From contig OZ176051.1 of the NCBI GenBank assembly GCA_964247055.1, positions 12,834,001 to 12,898,000 on the forward strand: a DNA stretch of 64,000 nt, given 5' to 3'. The number at the start of each line of letters is the position of its first letter. Within the stretch, counting starts at the first letter, position 1. The position numbers and the translations under genes were made by a program. This stretch comes from Paragordius varius (taxonomy: Eukaryota > Nematomorpha). The notes beneath the pieces are model-generated. The model did not search any database, was not told the origin of the DNA, and was given only the letters and a program-made list of their open reading frames with translations. Positions 12,757 through 24,737 of the stretch are shown here, piece by piece.

Positions 12757-13674
12757 CATATATTAAAATTTTATCATGCATCTCAGCATGATAAAATACT
12801 TTTCGGAGCGCACATCTAAAATTAAAATTATATTGATTTTCAAAAATATTAGTATATCTTTTTCAAAAAAATAGCCTGATGTGTGCAAATTTTGCCATTG
12901 AGGCTTTACACAAAAGTAATAAAAACTCTTATGAGGCCCTAAATCAGCCATCAGAATCCTGATGCATTTTTTATCAAATAGAAATTTCATCGAATTTTTA
13001 CTGTTTATATACCGTGTGCCAAATTTAGGGTAAAATCTAGTTCTCCTAGTCATTTCTTAAATAATTTTTTAAAGCTTAAAATTGATGATCGCTTTGCATA
13101 TAAGGAAAACATATCACAACTGATTATAGCAGTCAGTTTTTTAGTTTTTTGTATTCACTTATATATAATTCACACTATTTGTACATAAAAAAACACACAA
13201 TTTATAGGTATGAGTTTCGATAAGCTTAAGTATTGAGTGTCTAAAATGTAATCAGAATTTTAAAAATACTAGAAGGTTTAATTCTGTATTGTAATTCTGT
13301 ATTATCAATATATGGTGGTTCTAAAAGGAGACACAATCTAAAATATTAGTTCAAAAACATTTTTCACACTTTTAGCTATCATATAAACATGTGATTAACC
13401 GGTTGGATAGCCTAAATGAATAAACAAAAAATATGCATTTTTATCTAATAACATTGCATAAGTTTATTATATATTATGAATCTTATTTTTACACTATTAA
13501 TATTTAGAATTTTATTATAATTATTTTAAAATTAGTCCTCCATTTCAGGCAGGAGAATGGGTATTTAAGTTTAAAACAAAGATCAATGACTGTAAATATT
13601 AAATTTTTATAAATCCCCATTTTTAATTTTTAGGCCATATAATTTATATATTATTTCAAAAGTTATAAACGATT

Positions 13675-13717
<43 letters not shown>

Positions 13718-14270
13718 AAAAATATTTTCTACTTCAATATTATACACATACATGGCCAAAACACTGTCTATTAAAAATTAATTCTACAAAATAACATAAA
13801 ACATAATAATTTTTAATTAAATTGTGTAAAAGATACAAGCCTGGATAGTGGTGGTGTAATGGACAAAAAAACAATATATATTTATGATTATAATCTAAAA
13901 TAGCGTGTGATACAAAAATAATGGATGTATTAATTTTATATATAAATATAGATGTAAAATTTTGTTAAATAAAATAATATTTATATTTAGTTGACTCTAG
14001 GTCACGGTCCTAAAATATGAGGACACTTAAACGAATACGGGGAGCCAACCGCATTTAATTACCTATTTTTTAGAATAAAAATTATGCTGGAACTGTTTCT
14101 ATAGAGTTTTTAAACGATTATATTGTTCAAAGTAATTATATCTGAAAATAATTTCCCTCATATCATCGTTTTTCTATAAAAGCGTACATCTGTTTAATGT
14201 AACTTGGAGTCTTATGTAATGACCTATTTATTTTGGTTAATTTGTCATGATAAAAAAATAATAATAACTA
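12757..14270. other. Intergenic stretch
   Basis: No supported gene was found. It holds a TA microsatellite at 13679-13714. The minus-strand frame at 13053-12763 has no recognisable domain and overlaps AT-rich low-complexity DNA, so I leave it out. Confidence 0.5.
13679..13714. repeat. (TA)n microsatellite
   Basis: Uninterrupted alternating A and T over about 36 bp. Confidence 0.95.
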
Positions 14271-14641
14271 CAATACATTTTGTATTTTATCGTAAAGATA
14301 TTATCTCGATCCCTGGGAAACATATTGTTTTCTAATAAAAATCAATTGGATATGTTTTTTGTTGCTCTTTATATTGATCTCTTTAAACAATTCCTAAAAA
14401 TTTTACCATCTAAATTTAAAAGCAAAAACAATGTTGTATTCCTTTTAGATATATGGACTTAATTAGTATCATTGCGGAGAATCAAAATTTTAGATCCGGA
14501 CAAAATACTAATTAATTTATGTTAAATCTCTTTGTGTACATAAAAACGCCTACTTCTTTTTTACATTTATCAATTACTCAATTACTATTTTCCATATTCT
14601 ACTTGAAAATTACATTGCTAACAATAATGATACTCTTTCAG

Positions 14642-15067
14642 CGTGTTTTGCATTATGAATCGGCACTTCTCACTAATTCCAACTCCTATACAACATTAAA
14701 CCCAAAATTTCTCTCTACAAGACTACTAACCAATCCTTATATGTCTAATCAAACGGTGAATAACACATCAAAACGGCTTGATATAACAAGAAATCCCTAT
14801 AACGATGGAGAGAATAGATTGTTTTCAACATCCACCCAAATTATGATATTGGAACCAAATGAAAGTACTTTATTAATACCCTCAACCAATGAGCCAATAA
14901 CTATTGGGGTAGGGAATGGTTTCACCCTTAACATAGGGTCAACGTATCGTCTCAATTTAATCAAAGTTGTTTTTCTTGTTTTAGTTATGTTAGTTATTTC
15001 AGCCTCAGCGTGTCGGTTAGCTATTCGAATTTTCAACCGCTACGTGTATGATGATGACGAAAAATGA
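14642..15067 (+). CDS. Terminal exon of a membrane protein with one C-terminal transmembrane segment
   Basis: I do not recognise this protein. The exon is open for 141 residues before TGA at 15065-15067. It begins behind a good 3' splice site (pyrimidine run, then CAG ending at 14641) in phase 0. The frame stays open upstream to 14519, with an ATG at 14627, but that upstream part is intron-like and very AT-rich, so the acceptor is the likelier boundary. The first 100 residues are Ser/Thr/Asn-rich with normal coding composition ('RVLHYESALLTNSNSYTT', 'NQTVNNTSKRLDITRNPYN') and include potential N-glycosylation sites. Near residues 115-133 is a hydrophobic segment, 'VVFLVLVMLVISASACRLA', then a short basic/acidic tail ending DDDEK. 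This suggests a type I or tail-anchored topology. AATAAA overlaps the end (15068-15073). Upstream exons could not be assigned. Confidence 0.55.
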   Translation, partial: RVLHYESALLTNSNSYTTLNPKFLSTRLLTNPYMSNQTVNNTSKRLDITRNPYNDGENRLFSTSTQIMILEPNESTLLIPSTNEPITIGVGNGFTLNIGSTYRLNLIKVVFLVLVMLVISASACRLAIRIFNRYVYDDDEK

Positions 15068-15073
15068 ATAAAA
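15068..15073 (+). terminator. Polyadenylation signal AATAAA
   Basis: AATAAA follows directly after the stop codon of the 14.6-15.1 kb exon. In AT-rich DNA such hexamers are frequent, so its use is inferred from position only. Confidence 0.35.
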
Positions 15074-15099
15074 AAAGGTTAATTAGTCGTCTAAATTTT

Positions 15100-18000
15100 G
15101 GAATTTGGAATAGAAATACGATTTTTATTTATGTATATGTTAACAATCATAATATCATCTAGTTTTTTATATTATATAATTAATTAAAATGTGATTTTGA
15201 TATGAATAAATTAAGAAAAACATTATTTTACTACCAAATGACAAATAGGTGCGATAAACAATTGTAAATTAATAACTAACTCGAAATGATATTATTTTAA
15301 ACAATAAACCCTACATCTTTATGAATCATTATGGATTGTTGGCCGGAATTAATAATTATAAAAAATCCTTAGTCCGCATAAATCGGATTTGATTATATAT
15401 TTAAAAAATCAAATAAATGGAATAATCATGCCATTTTGAAATTAATATTTGTATAACAGCCTGTTTTTTGACAAAAAAAGAATAGATTGGACATCTCGGG
15501 AATTTACCTTCGGTTAAAAATCGCATATCATAACTCGTTCATTAAATACTTTATATAAGAGAAAATTGTAGAAATTTAAATTATATGTATTTTATGGAAT
15601 TTTATTGTTTATTATTCAAAATAATTATAAACAAACCCAAAACTTTATCATTATTTTGACTTGAAATAAAATAATAGGCTATTCCCGCGGAAATAGGGAT
15701 TTTTTGTGTTAAAATGACTTATGATTCTGGTTTTGTCAACTATCTTAGCTCATATAGAAAACTTTGGGTCTCTCGCCTTAAAGTTTTTCAAAATAAAGCT
15801 CTTTGATAATACAAAAAGGTGAACCTTTATTAATCCTAAATTTTATTTAAGTTTTTTTCTAGATTTTAAAACTTTGTTTAGGAATATTTTATTAACAAAA
15901 TCGGGATCATAATTGTCAGAAAACAAAAGGTTTATTGTTTTTACCTAAGATTTAAGGTTTTATCGTATTAAATAATAGAATGCTAAGTAAAAATCTGTTA
16001 AAGACTAAAAGCTTCAACAAAAATATAATTAGAATATACAAATTTAGAAAATAACTTTATTAATGCGCAAGGTCTTATTACTATAAATCAAGGCCTCCTG
16101 AAACCTAGACAGAACCACATGCCAAACTTGGTTTTTATGCTTTTACAGTAAAGAGATTCCGTTTTGAACTAACGTTCTATGTAAGATATTTATACGTAAA
16201 ATAAACTAACGTTGTTAAAAAAGTCAAAAATTAATTTCTATACCTCTATAATTTGGATGTAACATCGCGATTCTTGCATCTCCAAAAGTTCAGGGTTAGT
16301 TTAGCATTTAATTTTGCCTAAAGCCCTGCTACCAATAAACTTTGACAGTATTTATCGTTCACTATATGCAATTTAAGCAATTCTTAGTATTTTTGTATGA
16401 GTTTTATCGTTAATTTTTGTACATTTAAAAAGCATTCATAAAATATTAACCTTAAACATAAAAAGCTAAATATTTCTATGAATTTATTTACATCATCTAT
16501 ATCAATACCACTCTATACATTCGAAACAAAAACTTAAATAAATTTATCGGGTCCATTGATGTTTTGGGGTTAATTTTAAATTAAACTTTTCTCAGCCGGT
16601 CATAAAAATTAAAGTTTATCTTTAAATAATTTTTTAACCGCTTCGGTTTTTCAAGTAACGTCTTTATATCCCTACTAAACTGAATTTTACTAAGTGACAA
16701 AAAAACAGCAATAGTGAAAAAACAAAACTATCAGTTTACGGCGATTAAATTAGTTCTAATTTACTTCACGTTTGGATTATAAATTCCGTTTTTGTAACTT
16801 TTTAAAAGTTATTATTTAAAACCAATTTTAATGTCAACAATATAAAAACCATAATTTACAAAAAATTTTTACTTGAAAAACAGCAGGTAATTTGTTAAAT
16901 TTTAATTCTTTATCGCAATTTATAACATAGAAATTGTTTGGAAAGAGTATTAGATAATGTATAATCTTAATGAGTCCACAGGTGTATTGAAGCCAATGGT
17001 TCTTTAAAAAAGTTAAAAAGAAATTTTTGCAAAACGTTTGATTTTGAGTGGCATTGTTATATTTTTAAATTTTTTTTTATTACATTCATTTGCAATTGAA
17101 TCCTTTACAATTTGGAAATGCCACTGGTATTTTTGGTAATTATTAAATGAACTATATATCTGAAAACCACAGTGTACTCCTTAATACAATACCCTTATTA
17201 TTGGAATTATTAATTACGTACTCGAAAATATTTACAATGTTTATTTATTTACAGTTTAGCAAGAATTTAAGTGGTGTAAGTTTGAGTTGTCTTCTGTGAA
17301 TTTTGTCACATTCTCGAATAGAATAAATCGTGAGATATTCTATATTTGTGGTTTTCATCAATGGCCTATATAAAAAGTTAAATTATCCATGCATTCATTA
17401 AATTGTTTATTTTCACACATATTAGTTAATTTTAACTGAAAATTTAGCATTATTATAATATTTTTACTAGTCGTTATTTATATGCTTAACACATCTATAT
17501 ATATTTATATAATAAATTTAATTTATTCTTAGATCTCAATAATATTAATTCAAATGTAGCTTTCAGATTTTTGAGGTCTCAAATGTATCTCTTTAAGCCA
17601 TTTGTGTTAGACACCCCTGGTCTACATGCATAAAATGTTCGGTCTGAAAGTTTAACCTGTTCAGAGGGGGCGATTTTTGGATTCACCTGCTTAATGAATA
17701 CTATTTTTAAACTTAAAATAAAATTATATTATATTTAAAGCCCAATTTTTTATTGAATTTGATATTGATTGATTTTTTAAGGTAAAATTGAATATTCGCC
17801 AAAGTCAATATTATTTGTTATTGCAAAAATATTTGGTTTTCATCATATTACATTTAATCACGAAATAACTTTATATACCAAAGACATATTTTATTTCAAG
17901 ATTAACAACATAAAATATATTTACAAAATTAGCTAGCAAAATACCCTAAAACACCTAATTTTATCTTTAAACCATCCGAAATTAGATATTGTGCATATAT

Positions 18001-19439
18001 ACAGTTATATAATTATAATATAAGCACCATAAAGAGGTACCAAAGTATCGGAGATAATGAAAACGTTAAGGTTCGAAAATAAAATTAATTGGAATAAATC
18101 AGAAAAATATTATAAAAATCAGCCCTGCATGAATTATTAGTATATGTCCCAGATTAGAGCATATATTAAGGAGAGATTAAGTAAGATAATTTATATATGT
18201 TCGGAGATATGATCATGAAAAATAATTATTTAATTCATAAAATTTTATATCTTTAAATTAGCCAAAAGGAGCGATAAAAGATGGCATGTTTATTCACAGA
18301 TGACAACCGCGTTTATCTGTAGTGGTTAAAAATTAAATTTATTTTAGGTAAACGTTGAAAGTTTATATGTTACTCTTATACTTAAATCCCCTTAGATTTT
18401 TCTTTAATCCTATTTACTAAACTTTAAAGGTTATTAAAGTTATAAATGTAACACGAAGTTTGAACGTAATTTTTTAAATGATGAAATTGCTTGACCAATT
18501 TTCTATTTTATTTAATTGATCCTTTTATAACTGGAAATAATAGAAACCAACTATAAATTTCGAAAGCGTAGCATATTTTTATTATACGGGTAAATTATAT
18601 TTAGGATAAGAGATTTGATAATTAAAATTAATAAAAAATATAAAAAATAGTTTAACTTATAAACAATAATTGTTTCATTTAGAATGTGACTTCAAATAAC
18701 GTGAAATCTTTAAATCATAATGCGCAACACAAATGTCGCGGGATTTTCATTCAATTACTCCACACCGGATTTATATGAGTATATATATATATTGTGCATT
18801 AAATTTTAAACATAGACGGTAGAGAAATCACGAGCAATAAGCACCATTTATTTTACCCTAAATGATAGTGGTTACATTATAAAACCGATCTAACTTTAAA
18901 AAAAGTAAAAGGATATAAAATGCAAAATTTAATTATAAAAAATCATAATCAATAAGATTATTCTTGGATTTTTCGATATCGAGGACACATCTTTTATTTG
19001 ACCTGAGATCCACATTAACCTAAATTTTTCTAGTTTTATGTATGAATTGATCCAAGGCGGTGAAAATTTATTTAAATAATATAATTATCAATAATTGTGA
19101 ACATTTTATTTATTAACATTATTTTAAGGTGGTTTTTCCAAATTTTCCGCGCATCCTTTAAATACCCTCTGCTTAACCGAATCTTAATGATGATAAAATA
19201 TCTACAATGGATATAATTTTTCTTATGAATTAAGAAAATTTAAAATATTATTTTAAATAAAAAAATATTATTTCAGTATTTTTTTAACTCAGGAATTTAT
19301 CTGTAAATTATAAATTTTGATTTATTTTCTTTTTATTCCTAAACTGCGTACCACGGAAGACAACATGTTGAACACCCTTTTTATGCCATAAACTTATTCG
19401 ATTCCAATAAATTCAAGATAATTATTCCTTATTAATTCA

Positions 19440-19480
<41 letters not shown>

Positions 19481-20475
19481 ATCTAGAACGAGGAGAAAGC
19501 ATTTTATATAATTAGATATACAAATAAATATCTATTAAATATTAATCTATAAAAAATTGTCATTCTATATTTCTAAAAATTAAATTTTTTTAAATTTGTA
19601 ACTTAGACCGTTGTTTATTAAAACTTAATAAGTTTACTTCAGACCTTGAAAATCGCTTAGATTTTTTTAAACGAATTAACGTTACAAATGAACATTTGCA
19701 ATAAAATTTACTACTATTCTCCGTCTTTCATAACACAAACAAATAAATATTGACTTTGGCGAAACTCCAAATATGTAGTTGGGTTTTCACCAATCATAAA
19801 ATTATAACAAAATTAAAAACGATCATTTAATGAATATTTTTATAAAATATACTTATTAGAGATGTTTGAACACCATCAAAGACATAAAAATTGTGTGAAT
19901 TGTGTAAGGTTTTATTTTATATCTAAATTTTTTATTGTGTCATTTTTAGCACATTACATCTGAACCAATTTAGAGAGGTATAAAAGTGATTATTATCTCC
20001 AAACATATATTTATATCTTTTATTGTTTGTTAAAATATCTCTAATAAATATATTTTATAAAAATTATTAATTAAACTAGAGAACAATTTTTTCTGTCACT
20101 CGAGTCTTTTGCATTTTATGTTATTTCAACAATAAATTCTGCCTATATTTATATAATATTTGTTGATGCTTTTCAAATTATTACTAACAAATGTATTTTT
20201 TACTCAAACTGTCTAGAAGGCAATGAATGTCCAAAAACGATAACACAAGAAATTGTTTTTGATATAAACACTTTTTTATTTGTGTCTTTCAAAACAGCCA
20301 TTTTTAAGTTTTTCATTTTTTAAAAAAAATTACCATCTTATGAATCGTAATATATTTTATTTACAGTTTTATAACTTCCAAATTTCAAGACTAAAACAAA
20401 GTTTAGTTTTGGCAACTCTTATCAAGCTTTACAATTATCATCAAATGACTCCTGAACCTTAGCGTATTGGCCGTT
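15100..20475. other. Intergenic stretch with old duplicated sequence
   Basis: No gene is supported. Blocks between about 16300 and 18200 recur in order at about 30100-31800. Examples are 'TGCTACCAATAAA', 'CAGGTAATTTG', 'ATATTTGGTTTTCATCATATT' with 'TATACCAAAGACATA', and 'GGAGAGAT'. This indicates an ancient, strongly diverged segmental duplication. A TA microsatellite lies at 19446-19477. The hAT-like terminus ending at 17619 has no convincing partner. Confidence 0.45.
19446..19477. repeat. (TA)n microsatellite
   Basis: About 32 bp of alternating T and A. Confidence 0.95.
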
Positions 20476-21016
20476 GTGTGGTCTTCCAGAGTGCCCACAC
20501 ACTTTTCACAAGCAACCACAATTTTATATTTTTGATTAAAATGATTTAATCCATAGAGAGTTTTAACCACATGTTTCTGCAAACATTCCTTCTGATGAAA
20601 ATACCTGCTGCAGATTTTTTTCAGACATAAAATTTGAGATTACTGAATGATAAAAATAAGATGCTAGTTTCTGGCCAACTCAATTTGTATGTGTTTATGG
20701 TTTAACTTCATATCAACAAAATAAGGTCAATGTCAAATTAATCGTCGATGTATTTTTGCTCACCTCTTTTTGGTTAAAAATAATTTACACAAGATATACT
20801 AAAAGAAATTGGATTTTATGATATAATTGATTATAGCGAAATTCTGGATGGTTACTTGAGCTAGGCAAAGATTATAAGTAAAATCTACTATTTCAAAAGG
20901 TTTTTGCACCAAAAGCCCGCATTATTGTATAGATAAAATTATAATAATAATGGTTATCCATATAATATCAAACGTTGATCAAAATGTATCCAATAATGTA
21001 AATAGACAATCATTTT

Positions 21017-21038
21017 TACCCTAATATTTTTTAGGGTA
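21017..21038. promoter_or_regulatory. Conserved upstream inverted repeat, copy A
   Basis: TACCCTAA-tatttt-TTAGGGTA is a perfect 8-bp inverted repeat with a 6-nt spacer, about 150 bp upstream of the TATA box. It is unchanged in copy B (26161-26182). A dimeric-factor binding site is a possible reading; nothing in the sequence proves it. Confidence 0.35.
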
Positions 21039-21190
21039 GGATAATTGGGACTCAGTACTACTAAATGAATATCGTTTATTTGTTTAATTTGTTTTTTGTT
21101 TGCACTAATTGACGCAAGTCAATTAAATAAACAATGAAAAGGGGTTAAGGTTGCCAAAAACCGGTTTACATCCGGTCCTTATTTGAAGGC

Positions 21191-21198
21191 TATAAAAG
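21191..21198 (+). promoter_or_regulatory. TATA box of secreted-protein gene A
   Basis: TATAAAAG lies 95 bp before the ATG at 21286. It is preserved in copy B at the same spacing, which supports a start of transcription near 21220 and a 5' UTR of about 65 nt. Confidence 0.7.
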
Positions 21199-21285
21199 AG
21201 CAGGTATTTCCACGAAATTCATAAACATTATTTTATCGATTTTTCTGTGAATATACTTCCACCAAATTTCCTAAATCTTGCCACC

Positions 21286-21972
21286 ATGTACAAACATAGT
21301 CATTTTCTTTTATTGCTTTGCATCGCCCTTTTTGCAAGTAAGTTAGTTATATAACTATATCAATTTATTTTTTTTCTAATATTACTAAAATGCCATCTAA
21401 ATTTTTTGCCTTTTGATTAATTTATTTATTCGATCATAAAGGTTTGTCAATGGCATGCAAATTTAACAATCAAAATATTAGGCTTGACAGATCCATCATT
21501 ATAAAAACAAATCAATTAAACAGAGATGTTTTCGTGAATTGTCCCGATATGTCAATAAGATTCAACATCCGACCTCAATTAGGAGGTAAACATCGCTTTC
21601 GCTAAAATGTAAAAATAAACAGAATATCGGATTATATTTATTAACTAAAATGATGTTTTTGATGCTTTAGTGATTGATCAAATAATCACAAACACACGCA
21701 CAGATCGCATCTCAACTGAAATTCCTAGTTCGGGTGGCTCACCCGTCGTTATGTCTCCCCAAACTATTGTATATAGAGTAGCTCCTGCCTATGATGGCCC
21801 CATTACCGTAACGGTAAATTTTACCCTATATCTTTAATTGATATTTCGTTATTTCTGAAATAAAGATTTTACATTAAACTGATTTTACCATTTATACATT
21901 GTTTAATTTTTTGTATAGTATTCCAAATCTGGATTATTTATCCCTATTGTAGTTTCGTCAAGGAGGAATTGA
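21286..21972 (+). CDS. Secreted 130-residue protein, four exons (gene A)
   Basis: I do not recognise this protein. Exons are 21286-21337, 21442-21585, 21671-21813 and 21919-21972; introns of 104, 85 and 105 bp start GTAAG(T) or GTAA and end AG, in phases 1, 1 and 0. The ATG sits in GCCACCATG and is followed by a signal peptide (HFLLLLCIALFASLSMA), so the product enters the secretory route. The mature part is about 108 residues with two cysteines (Cys23 and one in 'DVFVNCPDMSIRFNIRP', a possible disulphide). It has a Ser/Gly/Pro loop ('EIPSSGGSPVVMSPQ') and a beta-rich C-terminus ('YRVAPAYDGPITVTYSKSG'). That last pattern faintly recalls small beta-sandwich inhibitors such as chagasin, but the family's diagnostic loops are not clear, so I do not assign it. 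The copy at 26440 differs by two residues (F7I, K24R). Splice sites, frame and the conserved duplicate make the gene secure; its function is unknown. Confidence 0.85.
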
Positions 21973-22018
21973 AGTTGCAAATGAAGATTTGTTATTATTT
22001 ATGTAATAGTAAATTATA

Positions 22019-22024
22019 AATAAA
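22019..22024 (+). terminator. Polyadenylation signal AATAAA, gene A
   Basis: AATAAA lies 46 nt after the stop codon, followed by a T-rich run. The same hexamer occurs at the same place in copy B. Confidence 0.5.
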
Positions 22025-23287
22025 TTTTTTTTATTATATTAATGTTTTTTTTAATCGAAACGATTTTCAATATTTTCGTAATGGATGCAATTCATAAATT
22101 TTCCATTTTCCCACAAACTTCTAGGATGTATTGCCATCTTTTGCAAAAAAACCTATAGTTAGCATTATAATTGAAAATATTGTCTTTTAGTCTTGTTTTA
22201 TATAATATTGCAACTTAATATCAATATATGAAGGTTACATGGCCCCGGAATATATTAATGATGTGGCTCCACATCAGATAAATTTATAAGCTGCATCTAA
22301 AATTATTTAAACAATTATTTTTATTATAAATATATTTTTAATTTTTTTTTAAATCTATCAACTCTTTTTAATTCATTTTCATATAATATAATAAAAATAA
22401 CTTAAGTAATGGGAGCTACTAGTATTAATTTTAGCTAGTCAAACCTGTTAAATAGATAGTATTTTGCTATATTCAAGCTTAATTACCGAAAGGGTTGATC
22501 ATATATCTTATAACAAAATAGAGCCAACGGATCAAAAAAGCGTTTACCAAAATTGATTATTTAAATATAAGTATTTAATTTTAAAGACGTTTTTTAAAAA
22601 TGGGATATTACACATGTATAAAATTAGAATTTTTAGTTTTAATTATATATATAATAAACAAAAATATTTATTAAAACTAATTTTTATCTACAATGAGCTC
22701 CAATCAATTCGACTGTAAACTGGAGACAACCAAAGGCATTAAAACCTCAATTTTACCCATATTTGAACAAAATTTTCATGATGCTTGTTTCGGAGCTTAT
22801 ATAGGGAAATATATTATGATAATTCTCTATTAAAAACCGCAGTGTTTTTATATTATATAATACTAAATCACTCGAAAAAATTGTTTTCTCGGAATGTCGG
22901 ATATTTTAAACCGTTAGTGTTGCTGGAGCTTTAAGGATTTATATTATATCCAAAAAATTTTTTAAAAAAATCATTGTTTAAAGGCATTTTATGGTTCCTT
23001 AAAGATGATAACAGATAAAACACTTAAATCCCACATATTTGGATCCGAAATGGATTCAGTCACTTCAGTATTTAAATAAAAAGATTAGTGTAAAAATTTC
23101 CTAAAAATAAAAAAGAAAGAGTTCATATAATCGGAGGTGAGTGATAAAATAAGCGAGCAAAGTTATTTTAAATAAAATCTCCTTTTCCGGCATGCTATTG
23201 CAAAATATTTAATTTTTAAGCAAATATTTATTTAATAATTTTGTTTGGTATTAATACCTAATATATGAAAAAATCTCGTGTGTAAAA

Positions 23288-23565
23288 CAGCTGGTCAACA
23301 TGCAGCCCGCGAAAAAATTGGAATCCATATTTTTTGCAAAAACGTGCTCATTAAATCTTAAAAGAGATAATTTTAATTTTTCCCAAATAAGTCAATTTAA
23401 ATATCAGGAAGGAGAAAAAATTGTTACTTTGCGTTGTTATTTTGCCATCTTATGTTTCAAGTCTAATAAATTATTTATAAATGTCCATATATATTACAAA
23501 TGAGGCCCGCCGAAATTTTTGAGCTAAAAATGCGGCTTGCGAGCTATTTGTGTTGGACACTTCTG
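23288..23565. mobile_element. hAT-type MITE in duplication copy A
   Basis: The left terminus is CAGCTGGTCAACATGCAGCC; the right terminus is the inverse of CAGAAGTGTCCAACACAAAT. Both are followed by GC-rich 'GCCCGCG/GCTCGCAAGCCGC' blocks, the signature of the hAT MITEs in this window. It is 278 bp and non-coding. It was present before the segmental duplication, since the same insertion is found in copy B. Confidence 0.7.
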
Positions 23566-23770
23566 TGTTAGAAGGATTACAAAAAATACGCCTTTTTACG
23601 AAAAATAAAATAAATAAACAAGGATTCGCTTTTCAATTATTTTCGTAATTAGTTAACAAAATAAACCACTTATACCAATGTTAGTGATTGGAATATATAA
23701 TAACTTTAATAGCGTTAGTATTCCAAGATATTTTGCAAGGATTCGGTAAATGGCGGCTAGTTTGGTTATT

Positions 23771-24737
23771 TAATATTTTCCCCAAAGCATACGCATCATG
23801 ACAATTCTGATACCTTTATCTGACAAAATAGTTATATATAATATTTTCTGTTTAATTTAAAATATAATAATTCAAGGTGTATGAAAAGAGTTAAAAAATA
23901 TTAATTTTGAAAGTATTAGATCTTTATTCTACTTTACATATACAAATATAAAGTTACTCAATTAAAATTAGAAATTCGATTGGCGAACAATACAAATCAC
24001 TGAAATATCTAAAACCTCAACCAAGGCTATTCGGTTCATTTATTTTCCCTATTTACAAGATCTTACATATACTTAAAAATTTTTTGGGCGAACTAATACA
24101 AATATGATACCACCTTTAAGATTTAAAATTATATATACAAGATTTTGAAAACAAACATACTTTTTCAAATCTTGATTTTGCCATATAAATCATGTCATTA
24201 CAGTTATGTATTTATCCCTATTTTACTATGCAACATGATATATGATATTTAAGGTTAAAATGGTTTTGTTTAAAAATATTTGTCTTTTTGTTTTTACATT
24301 TTATCTGTTTAATTTCAAAAACTATTGTGCTTAAGGTTTTTACAAATATCCTTAATGTTGTTATATAAATTGCTGAATAATTAAGTCAAAGTGTAAAGTT
24401 ATTGCCCTCATACTTACACTAATATGTCGGGCAGGGTCATAAAGATTTTCTGGTAAACATATAATAAAAGAAAATCAATTGTTTATTAGGTTTAAAATAT
24501 TGTCATCAGCTACATTTGGCTCTTTTCACATGTGATATATGAAGGCCGTTTAAAAAAACGACTGTCTTTTGCGGAAAACTACACCATTTACGGTTTATCA
24601 CCCTTTAACAATTCAAATTCCCTTTAAAATAAATTCTCTGTTTTGGAACTAATATAATCATTATTAATATGGAATATATCTTTATGGCACAGGTTATTAT
24701 TTTTTAGTATTCTTTTAATATATCACAAATTTTATAT
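23771..24737. other. AT-rich stretch between duplication copies
   Basis: No gene, RNA or element terminus was recognised. Confidence 0.5.

Larger units (their letters stand above)
20476..23770 (+). repeat. Segmental duplication, copy A
   Basis: This block is collinear with 25733-29140. It starts at 'TCTTCCAGAGTGCCCACAC' and ends after 'GATATTTTGCA(A/G)GGATT(C/T)GGTAAATGGCG'. The core from about 20930 to 22020 is nearly identical to 26080-27165, while the outer parts show many substitutions and indels. It carries a secreted-protein gene and a hAT-type MITE. In copy B the duplicated sequence abuts a mariner transposase remnant, so one breakpoint lies inside or at that fossil. Confidence 0.85.

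Noticed and set aside
14797-15036. 79-codon minus-strand frame
   Set aside because: It is the shadow of the membrane-protein exon on the plus strand.
9878-17619. Possible 7.7-kb hAT element (CAGGGGTCTGAAAC ... TTAGACACCCCTG) with weakly similar 8-bp flanks
   Set aside because: Only 5 of 8 flank bases agree, and the interval contains unrelated elements and a likely gene exon. The ends probably belong to separate MITEs.
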